From: Phycisphaerae bacterium
GTDB taxonomy: Bacteria > Planctomycetota > Phycisphaerae > Sedimentisphaerales > Anaerobacaceae
Assembly: GCA_030601745.1 (NCBI GenBank)
Contig: JAUWBI010000023.1
Location: 1 to 43,491, forward strand
DNA length: 43,491 bases
Reading direction: 5' to 3'
In this document: positions 8,693-16,484 of the stretch, piece after piece
Layout: the number at the start of each line of letters is the position of its first letter
How positions within the stretch are numbered: the stretch's first letter is position 1
Program-made: the position numbers and the translations under genes
Notes under the pieces: model-generated
Database searches by the model: none
The model's input: only the letters and a program-made list of their open reading frames with translations
Told to the model about the DNA's origin: nothing

Positions 8693-10536
8693 AAGCGAAG
8701 TACAGCATATACGGCTCTTTGATTGTTTTGCTTCTATGCTGTTGTGCCGTTTGCTTTTCCGAGGAACCGGAAGATGCCATCGCGCTAGTCATCGACATTC
8801 TCAAAGGTAACGATCAGGAGATGCAGGCCGTGGCCATAGCGATGGTAAGAGAAATCCCCGGAACGGAGATAACAAAAGCTTTAGCCAGGGAGCTGCCGAA
8901 TCTTTCGGTTATGAGTCAGGTGCGGCTGCTATCGGCTCTGGGCGACCGCGGTGACCGGGCCGCTTTGCCAGCGGTTGTCACGGCTACAAAGGCCGGAGAC
9001 GAGTCCGTTCGGGTCGCGGCTTTGAAGGCATTAGGCCAACTGGGTAATGCTTCGAGCGTTACCCTGCTGGCACAGACAGCGGCGAGTGCACTGGGTGCGG
9101 AACAGAAGGCCGCCCGCGAGAGCCTCTATCGGCTGCACGGCCCAGGGATTGATAAAACAATTCTGGCAAATATCCCGTCTGCGGACCCTGCCGTCAAAGT
9201 TGAACTGATTCGCAGTACAAGCGAGCGCAATATAGCAGCAGGCGTGAAAACTTTATTGAAAACCGCACAGGATTCCGACCGTAAAGTTCGCCTGGAATCG
9301 TTCAAGGCGTTAAAAACTGTTGCCGGCCGGAAAGATTTGCCGGCATTGGTCGATGTTCTGATAGGCGTCCAGAGCGAAGCGGACCGAAGAGAGGCGGAGA
9401 AGACCGTCGCGGCCGTCGCCCATAAAATCAGCGAGAAGAACCGCCGGGCCGAGGCGGTACTGGCCGTGCTGCCTTCGGTTAAAGAGGTGCCAAATCGATG
9501 CTCTCTGCTGAGGGTGCTCGGTAAAATAGGAGACGACAGAGCTGTGCCGGCGCTTCGCACGCTTCTTATGGACAAAGACGCGCAGGTGTTGGATGCCGCC
9601 ATTCGCGCCCTGTCAGACTGGCCTACCGCCGAGCCGCTGGCTGACCTGTTGAAAGTAGCGCAGAGCTCCGACAATAAAATACATCGGGTGTTGGCACTGC
9701 GAGGGTTTGTCCGCCTGATTGGACTCGAAAGCGGGCGTCCGGCAAAAGAGACGATTGGTATGTACAAACAAGCAATGGAGCTGGCGTCCAGTGCGGCGTT
9801 AAAGAGACTGGTATTGTCGGGTCTGGCCAACGTAAAATCCATTGGCGCACTGGAGATGGCCGCTGATTATCTGGAGGATAAGAGTTTGCAGCAGGAGGCG
9901 GAATTTGCCGTGGTTAAGATCGCCGGGGCCATAGGCGGCAGCCATCCTCAACAAAGCAAAGATATGCTAAAGAAAGTTATCCAAATTTCAAAAAATGATT
10001 CTCTGCGTCAGCAGGCCCAGGAAGCGATAAATCAGATTGAGCGATTCGATGACTACCTGACCGCCTGGCAAGTTTCCGGCCCATACACCAAAGACGAAGC
10101 CGACGGTACGGAACTTTTTGATATCGCTTTTGCTCCGGAGGAACCTGACGCGCAGGACGTGGTTTGGCGTATTATGCCGGTCGGTACCAACAAGGATAGA
10201 CCATGGCTTATGGAACTGGACAAGGCGTTAGGAGGAAATAACAGGGCAGCCTATCTGCGCAATAAAGTCTGGTCTGATAAGAGCCAGAAGGTCCGACTGG
10301 AGCTGGGCGGCGACGATGGTATTAAGGTATGGCTGAACGGTCAGTTGATTCACGCCAATAATGTTACGAGACCTGCCGGCCCGGCCCAGGACAAGGTTGA
10401 AGTGACTTTGAAGCAGGGCTGGAACCGGCTGTTGTTAAAAATAACGCAAAGCGGCGGAGAGTGGGCTGCTTGCGCCCGCCTCCGCAGGTTAGATGGCAGC
10501 AAGCTTGAGGGATTGAAGGTACAGACGGAAGATTAA
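8689..10536 (+). CDS. Exported HEAT-repeat protein with C-terminal sugar-binding-like beta domain
   Basis: The 615-aa protein starts inside the stop of the ThuA-HEAT gene. A Sec-type leader (SIYGSLIVLLLCCCAVCFS) is followed by roughly twelve HEAT/PBS-lyase-type repeats to about residue 455 (for example AALPAVVTATKAGDESVRVAALKAL, written here only as a repeat type). The last 150 residues are different: WQVSGPY, a DGIKVWLNGQLIH strand pair and QGWNRLLLKITQ. That resembles the galactose-binding-like module often seen at the end of planctomycete secreted enzymes. It has no catalytic signature. It may scaffold or present the envelope enzymes encoded around it, which is inference. Confidence 0.8.
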   Translation: MKAKYSIYGSLIVLLLCCCAVCFSEEPEDAIALVIDILKGNDQEMQAVAIAMVREIPGTEITKALARELPNLSVMSQVRLLSALGDRGDRAALPAVVTATKAGDESVRVAALKALGQLGNASSVTLLAQTAASALGAEQKAARESLYRLHGPGIDKTILANIPSADPAVKVELIRSTSERNIAAGVKTLLKTAQDSDRKVRLESFKALKTVAGRKDLPALVDVLIGVQSEADRREAEKTVAAVAHKISEKNRRAEAVLAVLPSVKEVPNRCSLLRVLGKIGDDRAVPALRTLLMDKDAQVLDAAIRALSDWPTAEPLADLLKVAQSSDNKIHRVLALRGFVRLIGLESGRPAKETIGMYKQAMELASSAALKRLVLSGLANVKSIGALEMAADYLEDKSLQQEAEFAVVKIAGAIGGSHPQQSKDMLKKVIQISKNDSLRQQAQEAINQIERFDDYLTAWQVSGPYTKDEADGTELFDIAFAPEEPDAQDVVWRIMPVGTNKDRPWLMELDKALGGNNRAAYLRNKVWSDKSQKVRLELGGDDGIKVWLNGQLIHANNVTRPAGPAQDKVEVTLKQGWNRLLLKITQSGGEWAACARLRRLDGSKLEGLKVQTED

Positions 10537-10549
10537 GAGGGAAAGAAGG

Positions 10550-10680
10550 AAATCAGGTCATCAGGAAACCAGGGTGTAGAATATCAGGAAATCAGGACAC
10601 CAGGAAAAGGCAGAGTTAACCTGATGCTCTGATAACCTGATGCCCACTACCTGATAGTCTGATACCCTGATAACCTAATA
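10550..10680. repeat. ATCAGG word array with inverted array (potential long hairpin)
   Basis: Bases 10550-10604 contain repeated AATCAGG/ATCAGGA/CCAGG words. Bases 10619-10679 contain the complementary CCTGAT/CTGATA words six times. The two arms face each other across about 15 bp, so either strand could fold into a long imperfect hairpin. It lies between the HEAT gene and the DUF1080 lipoprotein gene and codes for nothing recognisable. Confidence 0.8.
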
Positions 10681-10762
10681 TTCAAGATTGTTACGGAGCC
10701 CCTCGGAGAGGAGTTTCGGTTTTCATTATCAAGTATCCTACAAACAGAAGGAGCAAAAAGTT

Positions 10763-11902
10763 ATGGTTCCGAAAATAAAGAAAAACAGAAAATATCGTCT
10801 TCTTATTAACGGCTGCAAAATTATCGCGTTGATATCGGCCTTGATTTTGTCCGTGGCCTTGGTCTCCTGCGCGGGCCCTGCCGGAGGCAAGCTGGTGCGG
10901 GAGGCAAAAAAAACAATTGAGAGTGTTGACCCTGTTATGGGGGATTGGCAGGGAAGCTGGAAACTGGATGACGAAAGTGATTCGGGGCCGCTGGTTGCGC
11001 AGGTGATAGCTTTAGGTGAGGGAAAGTATCGAGCCAATTTTCTTGAAGAGTTTGACACGCGCATCCCGCCGCTGGCGGTACTTGAAAGCCAGCTCCAGGA
11101 TAAAGCGGTACGCTTTGCCGGACCAGGTGAATATGACGGTATAAAACTTCAAATAAAGGCGGTTATTGAAGGTAACAAGTTCACCGGAAGTTTCCAGGGG
11201 CAAGACTGGGACGGACAAGACCTGGCCGGCAGCTTTGTTATGGAAAAGGTGGTTCGGCTTTCGCCTACATTGGGGGCGAAGCCGCCGGCGGGCGCCGTGG
11301 TGCTGTTCGACGGGAAGAACTTTGACGAATGGAAGCGTACAAGGAAAAAAGCAGGTGCGGATTCGGTGCAATGGAAACTAACCGGCGGCGCGATGGAAGT
11401 CAAGCCGGGCAGTGGTTCAATTATAACGAGAAAGGAATTCACCGATGTCAAGCTGCATCTGGAATTCCGCACGCCATTTATGCCCGAAGCACGCGGTCAG
11501 GGACGCGGCAACAGCGGAGTGTACCTGCAGGGGCGATATGAAGTGCAGGTACTTGACAGCTACGGTCTCGAAGGGCGGGACAACGAATGCGGCGGCATAT
11601 ATAAGGTCGCGCCGCCCCTTGTAAATATGTGCGCTCCGCCGATGCAATGGCAAACCTATGACATCACGTACCGCGTTCCGCGTTTCGACAGTACCGGCAA
11701 GAAGAAGCAAGACGCCTATATGACGGTAATCCACAACGGTGTGAAAATACATAATAATGTAAAGGTGTCGAAGGCGACTACTGCAGCCCCGGGCGGTGAA
11801 GCAGGCCAGCGGGGCGGCATATACCTGCAAGACCACGGCAACCTCGTACAATACCGTAACGTCTGGCTGGTTGAATTGTCTGAAAAAGCTGTTTCGTATT
11901 GA
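10763..11902 (+). CDS. DUF1080 (3-keto-disaccharide hydrolase family) lipoprotein
   Basis: ATG 10763 follows AGAAGGAGCAAAAAG; an in-frame TTG at 10688 lacks a site and would bury the signal. The 379-aa protein has a lipoprotein signal (LILSVALVSC, Cys at about 37), so it should be anchored in a membrane facing the periplasm. Residues about 55-165 are a small beta-rich domain (MGDWQGSW, then GSFVMEK). Residues about 175-379 are DUF1080, starting GAVVLFDGKNFDEW, with NSGVYLQGRYEVQVLDSYG in the middle and GGIYLQDHGNLVQYRNVW at the end. Members hydrolyse or lyse 3-keto-glycosides made by Gfo/Idh/MocA enzymes. Here it precedes four such enzymes. The substrate cannot be read from sequence. Confidence 0.88.
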   Translation: MVPKIKKNRKYRLLINGCKIIALISALILSVALVSCAGPAGGKLVREAKKTIESVDPVMGDWQGSWKLDDESDSGPLVAQVIALGEGKYRANFLEEFDTRIPPLAVLESQLQDKAVRFAGPGEYDGIKLQIKAVIEGNKFTGSFQGQDWDGQDLAGSFVMEKVVRLSPTLGAKPPAGAVVLFDGKNFDEWKRTRKKAGADSVQWKLTGGAMEVKPGSGSIITRKEFTDVKLHLEFRTPFMPEARGQGRGNSGVYLQGRYEVQVLDSYGLEGRDNECGGIYKVAPPLVNMCAPPMQWQTYDITYRVPRFDSTGKKKQDAYMTVIHNGVKIHNNVKVSKATTAAPGGEAGQRGGIYLQDHGNLVQYRNVWLVELSEKAVSY

Positions 11903-12017
11903 ATTGTAAACGATTGAGCTGGTTATTGTTTGGTCTTAACCATAAAGGTTTGGAATAGTTGTTATCGATTATGGTTTTGGAAGGTTCAGAAATGCACTTG
12001 TTTAGCGAGGAATATTT

Positions 12018-13367
12018 ATGAAAGACCAGAAAAAAACTATCGAACAACAGGACAGAAAGATGTCCCGACGTGATTTTATTGGCGGCGCAGCAGCCGTGGC
12101 GGCGTTTACGATTGTGCCCCGGCATGTGCTGGGAGGCCCCAGACATGTCCCGCCGAGCGAAAAGCTCAACATAGCCGCTATCGGCTCGGGCGGTATGGGA
12201 GGAGGTAACGTAAATGCCTGCAGCGGTGAGAACATAGTTGCGCTTTGCGATGTGGATGACAATCGGGCGGCGGATACATTCAAGAAATTCCCTAAGGCCA
12301 AGAAATACCGCGATTTCCGCAAGATGCTGGACAAACAGAAAGACATCGATGCGGTGATTGTTGCCACGCCGGACCACACGCACGCCGTAGCCGCTATGGC
12401 AGCGATGAAGCGGCGCAAACACGTATACGTCCAAAAACCACTGACGCGTACGGTCTATGAGGCCCGTACGCTGACCGAAGCAGCCCGCAAGTACGAAGTT
12501 GCCACGCAGATGGGCAACCAGGGACATTCGCGTGAGGGAGTCCGCTTGATATGTGAATGGATATGGGACGGAGCCATCGGGCCGGTGCGTGAGGTGAACG
12601 CCTGGACCAACAGACCCGTCTGGCCTCAGGGCATCGACCGGCCCAGGGACAAACACGATGTGCCGTCCACACTGGACTGGGACCTGTGGCTTGGCCCGGC
12701 ACCAAATCGACCATATCATCCTTGTTATTTGCCGTTCAACTGGCGCGGCTGGTGGGATTTCGGATGCGGGGCGTTAGGTGATATGGCCTGCCACTTACTT
12801 GACCCGGTCTTCTCGGCACTTAAGCTGGGCTATCCAACCAGTGTCCAGGCCTGTGCGACCAAGGTGAATAAGGAAACGTTCCCCCTGGCCTCTATCGTTC
12901 GTTACGAGTTCCCTGCCCGTGGGGATATGCCGCCGGTTAAGCTGAATTGGTACGACGGCGGTATGAAACCCCCCCGCCCGGATGAGCTGGAACCGGAGCT
13001 AAGGATGACCAGTGTAATCTTTATCGGCGATAAAGGCAAATTAATGTGCGGTGAGTACGGCGACGGTCCGCGGCTGATACCCGACTCGAAGATGCAAGAA
13101 TACAAGCAACATCTTCCACCGAAGACCATCCCCAGGGTAAAAGGCAGTCACGAACAAAACTGGATTGATGCCTGCAAGGGCAGCCCACCGGCGTGCTCAA
13201 ACTTTGACTACTCCGGTCCGTTTACCGAAGCCGTCGTGATGGGTAATCTTGCCATTCGTCGTTTAGGTAAGAAGCTGCTGTGGGACGGTAAGAATATGAA
13301 GGTCACCAATGACGATGAGGCGAACAGATACGTCAACGAGCCTCGTCGCAAGGGATGGTCCTTGTAA
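12018..13367 (+). CDS. Tat-exported Gfo/Idh/MocA oxidoreductase, tandem array member 1 (QKP variant)
   Basis: The 449-aa protein starts after GCGAGGAATATTT. The Tat motif is SRRDFIG (Arg17-Arg18) and the leader ends PRHVLGG, diagnostic of the four-member array. The Rossmann loop is GSGGMG (56-61). The usual EKP motif reads QKP (Gln139-Lys140-Pro141), so the catalytic lysine remains but the glutamate is lost. WRGWWDFGCGALGDMACHLLD supplies the C-terminal-domain histidine. The protein ends RRKGWSL. The role is probable NAD(P)-dependent sugar oxidation outside the cytoplasm. An internal ATG at 12060 would still keep the twin arginines, but the upstream start has the better ribosome-binding site. 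Confidence 0.92.
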   Translation: MKDQKKTIEQQDRKMSRRDFIGGAAAVAAFTIVPRHVLGGPRHVPPSEKLNIAAIGSGGMGGGNVNACSGENIVALCDVDDNRAADTFKKFPKAKKYRDFRKMLDKQKDIDAVIVATPDHTHAVAAMAAMKRRKHVYVQKPLTRTVYEARTLTEAARKYEVATQMGNQGHSREGVRLICEWIWDGAIGPVREVNAWTNRPVWPQGIDRPRDKHDVPSTLDWDLWLGPAPNRPYHPCYLPFNWRGWWDFGCGALGDMACHLLDPVFSALKLGYPTSVQACATKVNKETFPLASIVRYEFPARGDMPPVKLNWYDGGMKPPRPDELEPELRMTSVIFIGDKGKLMCGEYGDGPRLIPDSKMQEYKQHLPPKTIPRVKGSHEQNWIDACKGSPPACSNFDYSGPFTEAVVMGNLAIRRLGKKLLWDGKNMKVTNDDEANRYVNEPRRKGWSL

Positions 13368-13500
13368 AGTGAGCTAAAGTGCCTAAAGTGAACTAAAGTG
13401 CCTAAAGTGAGCCCCGCCCCTCTGACGAGGGGCTGGGGTGAACTAAAGTTGTAAGAATATAGTTTACTGAATTTTAGGCACTTCAAACTTTAGGCACTTC
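13365..13500. repeat. CTAAAGTG word array with inverted TTTAGGCACTT array
   Basis: Starting at the stop codon of the previous gene, the words CTAAAGTG and CCTAAAGTG occur four times to 13410. After an inserted palindrome the word continues as AACTAAAGTT, and 13471-13500 holds TTTTAGGCACTT and CTTTAGGCACTT, the inverted form. The layout matches the arrays at 10550 and 25892, but with a different word. Confidence 0.8.
13408..13443. mobile_element. Palindromic micro-element, 26 bp, between genes
   Basis: CCCGCCCCTC and GAGGGGCTGGGG (13413-13438) form the stem. The flanks are TGAGC and TGAAC (four of five identical). Removing the element joins CTAAAGTGA to ACTAAAG, restoring the rhythm of the surrounding word array, so it inserted after the array had formed. 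Confidence 0.7.
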
Positions 13501-13516
13501 GAAGAGGAATGCTATT

Positions 13517-14941
13517 ATGCAAAACCGGAAAAGAACCCCGCACCAATTAGAGGGGTTCCCCAAACGCCATCTTTCGCGTTTGGGGGCCCCAGACATGAGC
13601 CTAAGCTCAATTGGTGTGGGGGACAAAAAGATTACCCGCCGGGCTTTTATGGGTGGTGCAGCGGCAGCGGCGGCGTTCACGATTGTTCCCCGGCATGTGC
13701 TGGGAGGTCCCGGTAGAGCGGCGCCGAGCGAAAAGCTCAATATAGCCGGTATCGGCGTGGGTGGGCAAGGGGGCAGCGACCTCAGAGCAGTCAGCAGTGA
13801 AAACATTGTCGCGCTGTGCGATGTGGACTGGAGGCACGCAGGCGGTACATTCAAACGCTACCCGAAGGCGAAGAAATACTGGGATTTCCGCAGGATGCTG
13901 GAGAAAGAGGACAAAAACATCGATGCGGTGGTGGTAGCCACACCGGACCACATGCACGCCGTGGCTACTATGGCGGCGATCAAGATGGGCAAACACGTGT
14001 ACTGCGAAAAACCGTTGGCGCACGATATTTTTGAGGTCCGTAAGGTTACCGAGGCAGCCAGAGAGGCCGGGGTTGCCACACAACTGGGAAACCAGGGCCA
14101 GGCGACTAAAGAGACCCGCCTGGTATGTGAGTTTATCTGGGATGGCGCAATCGGCCCGGTTCGCGAAGTGCACTCCTGGTGTAACAGATATATCTCGCCT
14201 CGCGGGCTTGAGCGTCCCAAAGAAACGGAGCCGGTGCCATCCACACTGAACTGGGAACTGTGGCTCGGCACGGCACCCAGGCGGCCTTATCATTCCTGTT
14301 ATCTGCCGTTCAGCTGGCGCGGCTGGTGGGATTTCGGAACCGGGGTGTTAGGCGATATTGGGTGCCACCAGTTCGCCCCGATTTTCCGGGCCTTGAAGCT
14401 TGGATACCCGACCAGCGTAGAAGCTTGTTCGAGCGGTGTCAATTCTGAAACCGCGCCTCTGGCATCGATGGTTCGTTACGAGTTTCCGGCGCGTGAGGGT
14501 ATGCCGCCGGTCAAGCTGACCTGGTATGACGGCGGGCTGATGCCGGCCCGGCCGAAAGAACTGGAGGATGGCCTTCGCATGGGCGGAGCCGATGATAATC
14601 TGTATGTGGGTGACAAAGGCAAGATGCTCGGCCACAGGCTGCTACCAGAATCAAGAAACAACGAATACGGCAAGCCGCCGGAAATTCTGCCTCGCTCGCC
14701 CGGGCATCACAAAGAATGGATTCTGGCCTGCAAGGGCGGCAAGCCGGCTGGTTCCAATTTCAACATCTCAGGACCGATGGCAGAAGTGGTTTTGTTGGGC
14801 AATATTGCCGTGCGTATGGGCAAGAAGTTGTATGAAAAGGGCCTGAAGCTGTATTACGACGGGCCGAAAATGAAGATTACCAATCTGGCCGAGGCCAATA
14901 AATATATCCGCCGCGAGTATCGCGAAGGTTGGACTCTGTGA
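13517..14941 (+). CDS. Tat-exported Gfo/Idh/MocA oxidoreductase, tandem array member 2, with palindrome-derived N-terminus
   Basis: The 474-aa protein follows GAAGAGGAATGCTATT. Its sisters reach the Tat motif by residue 8-18, but here TRRAFMG is at 41-42, because about 30 extra residues (7-36) are encoded by a nested palindrome (13536-13622). The rest is canonical: leader end PRHVLGG, loop GVGGQG (80-85), EKP at 164-166, WWDFGTGVLGDIGCHQFAP, tail YREGWTL. A start at ATG 13595 would shorten the extension to about ten residues before the Tat motif but has no ribosome-binding site. The extension sits before the n-region, so export may still work. Predicted function as for the other array members. 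Confidence 0.9.
   Translation: MQNRKRTPHQLEGFPKRHLSRLGAPDMSLSSIGVGDKKITRRAFMGGAAAAAAFTIVPRHVLGGPGRAAPSEKLNIAGIGVGGQGGSDLRAVSSENIVALCDVDWRHAGGTFKRYPKAKKYWDFRRMLEKEDKNIDAVVVATPDHMHAVATMAAIKMGKHVYCEKPLAHDIFEVRKVTEAAREAGVATQLGNQGQATKETRLVCEFIWDGAIGPVREVHSWCNRYISPRGLERPKETEPVPSTLNWELWLGTAPRRPYHSCYLPFSWRGWWDFGTGVLGDIGCHQFAPIFRALKLGYPTSVEACSSGVNSETAPLASMVRYEFPAREGMPPVKLTWYDGGLMPARPKELEDGLRMGGADDNLYVGDKGKMLGHRLLPESRNNEYGKPPEILPRSPGHHKEWILACKGGKPAGSNFNISGPMAEVVLLGNIAVRMGKKLYEKGLKLYYDGPKMKITNLAEANKYIRREYREGWTL
13536..13622. repeat. Nested palindrome encoding an N-terminal extension
   Basis: Outer arms CCCCGCACCAATTAGA (13536-13551) and TCAATTGGTGTGGGGG (13607-13622) enclose a perfect 10-bp inner hairpin, CCCCAAACGC / GCGTTTGGGG (13558-13585) with loop CATCTTTC. 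The AACCCC...GGGGTT at 13534-13556 forms a further small stem. The whole block lies between the start codon and the Tat motif of the oxidoreductase. Confidence 0.8.
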
Positions 14942-15015
14942 TTGTCCACGCCTGGGGGCAGCGAGAGATGTATAAACCGTTACAGGCAATCGGCAGGTTT
15001 TTAAGGAGTTGAGCT

Positions 15016-16359
15016 GTGAAAAAGAAAAAGTTTTCCCGGCGTGATTTTATGGGCGGCGCAGTAGCATCAGCGGCGTTTATGATTGTCCCCCGGTATGTGC
15101 TGGGAGGTCCCGGCCACACTGCTCCGAGCGAGAAGCTCAATATAGCCGGTATCGGTGTGGGTGGGCGAGGGGCAGGAAACCTGCAGGGTGTGGAAAGTCA
15201 AAATATTGTTGCGCTGTGTGATGTTGACTGGAGGCACGCAGCGGGGACATTCAGACGCTACCCCAATGCCAGGAAATACCGCGATTTCCGCAAGATGCTG
15301 GATAAGGAGGACAAAAACATCGACGCGGTGGTGGTGGCCACGCCGGACCACATCCACGCACCGGCGTCAATGGCAGCCATCAAGAGAAGCAAGCACGTGT
15401 ACTGCGAAAAACCTCTGACGCACTCGGTATATGAGGCCCGTATGATTGCAGAGGCGGCCCGTGAGTACAAGGTTGCCACGCAAATGGGAAACCAGGGGCA
15501 GGCAACTGAGAGCCCCCGCCTGATGTGTGAATATATCTGGGCCGGTGCGCTCGGTCCGGTGCGCGAGGTCCACGTCTGGACGGACAGGCCTTTGAGGGGA
15601 CTGAATTCCGTGTATTGGCCTCAGGGCGTGGACAGGCCTACCGGGAAAGAAGAGATACCATCGACGTTAGACTGGGATTTGTGGTTGGGGCCTGCGCCGC
15701 AGCGGCCGTATAGCTCGGCTTATGTGCCGTTTAAGTGGCGCGGCTGGTGGGATTTCGGAACCGGTGCACTTGGCGATATCGGCTGCCACCGTATCGACCC
15801 TGTCTGGCGTGCACTGAAGCTCAAATGCCCGAGCAGCGTCGAAGCAAGCTGTACTCTGGTCAACAAAGAGACATTTCCGGTAGCGTCGATGGTAACGTAC
15901 CATTTCGATGCTCGCGGTGATATGCCACCGGTCAAACTGACCTGGTACGATGGTGGATTAAGGCCGCCGCGTCCGGAGGAATTAGAGGATGGCCAGCATT
16001 TAGGCACGAACGGCATTCTATTTGTCGGCGACAAGGGGAAAATGCTTGAGTACACACTGATACCGGAATCGAAAAGGGAAGAATTTGGCAAACCGCCTGA
16101 GGTTATCCCTCGCTCTCCCGGCCATCATCAGGAATGGATAGAGGCGTGCAAGGGAGGCAAACCTGCGGGTTCTAATTTCGACCACGCAGGCCCACTGACC
16201 GAGGCGGTACTTCTGGGCAACATCGCGCTGCGCCCGGAACTAAAAGAGAAGCTAACCCGTACCAGTCTGCTCTGGGACGGCCCGAATTTGAAGATTACCA
16301 ATGTTGCTGAGGCCAATGAATTCCTCCACCGCAAGTACCGCCAGGGCTGGACCTTGTGA
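15016..16359 (+). CDS. Tat-exported Gfo/Idh/MocA oxidoreductase, tandem array member 3
   Basis: Translation starts at GTG 15016, after TTAAGGAGTTGAGCT, and gives MKKKKFSRRDFMGG with the twin arginines at 8-9. The 447-aa protein has leader end PRYVLGG, loop GVGGRG (47-52), EKP at 131-133, and WWDFGTGALGDIGCHRIDP. The tail YRQGWTL is identical to that of member 4. DNA similarity to member 2 is high around the Rossmann loop (AAGCTCAATATAGCCGGTAT in both), pointing to fairly recent duplication or gene conversion. It carries a short extra loop (RGLNSVYWPQGVDR) compared with members 2 and 4. Probable envelope sugar oxidoreductase; substrate unknown. Confidence 0.92.
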   Translation: MKKKKFSRRDFMGGAVASAAFMIVPRYVLGGPGHTAPSEKLNIAGIGVGGRGAGNLQGVESQNIVALCDVDWRHAAGTFRRYPNARKYRDFRKMLDKEDKNIDAVVVATPDHIHAPASMAAIKRSKHVYCEKPLTHSVYEARMIAEAAREYKVATQMGNQGQATESPRLMCEYIWAGALGPVREVHVWTDRPLRGLNSVYWPQGVDRPTGKEEIPSTLDWDLWLGPAPQRPYSSAYVPFKWRGWWDFGTGALGDIGCHRIDPVWRALKLKCPSSVEASCTLVNKETFPVASMVTYHFDARGDMPPVKLTWYDGGLRPPRPEELEDGQHLGTNGILFVGDKGKMLEYTLIPESKREEFGKPPEVIPRSPGHHQEWIEACKGGKPAGSNFDHAGPLTEAVLLGNIALRPELKEKLTRTSLLWDGPNLKITNVAEANEFLHRKYRQGWTL

Positions 16360-16383
16360 TTGTCGGCGCCCCTGCTGCGCCAA

Positions 16384-16429
16384 GCCCGCTGCGGCGCATC
16401 GCGACGAGTGCGCAGCACGGCGAGCGGGC
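16384..16429. repeat. GC-rich imperfect palindrome between array members 3 and 4
   Basis: GCCCGCTGCGGCGCA and TGCGCAGCACGGCGAGCGGGC are imperfect inverted arms around about ten bases. There is no T-tract, so it is not an obvious terminator. It may be another degraded palindromic element. Confidence 0.5.
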
Positions 16430-16484
16430 AATACGGAGGGATGGATAAATCGTCAATGAATTAGCAAGTAAAGGAAGTTGAGTT

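Noticed and set aside
10688-10762. Extended N-terminus for the DUF1080 lipoprotein
   Set aside because: The TTG start has no ribosome-binding site and would place 25 residues ahead of a good lipoprotein signal.
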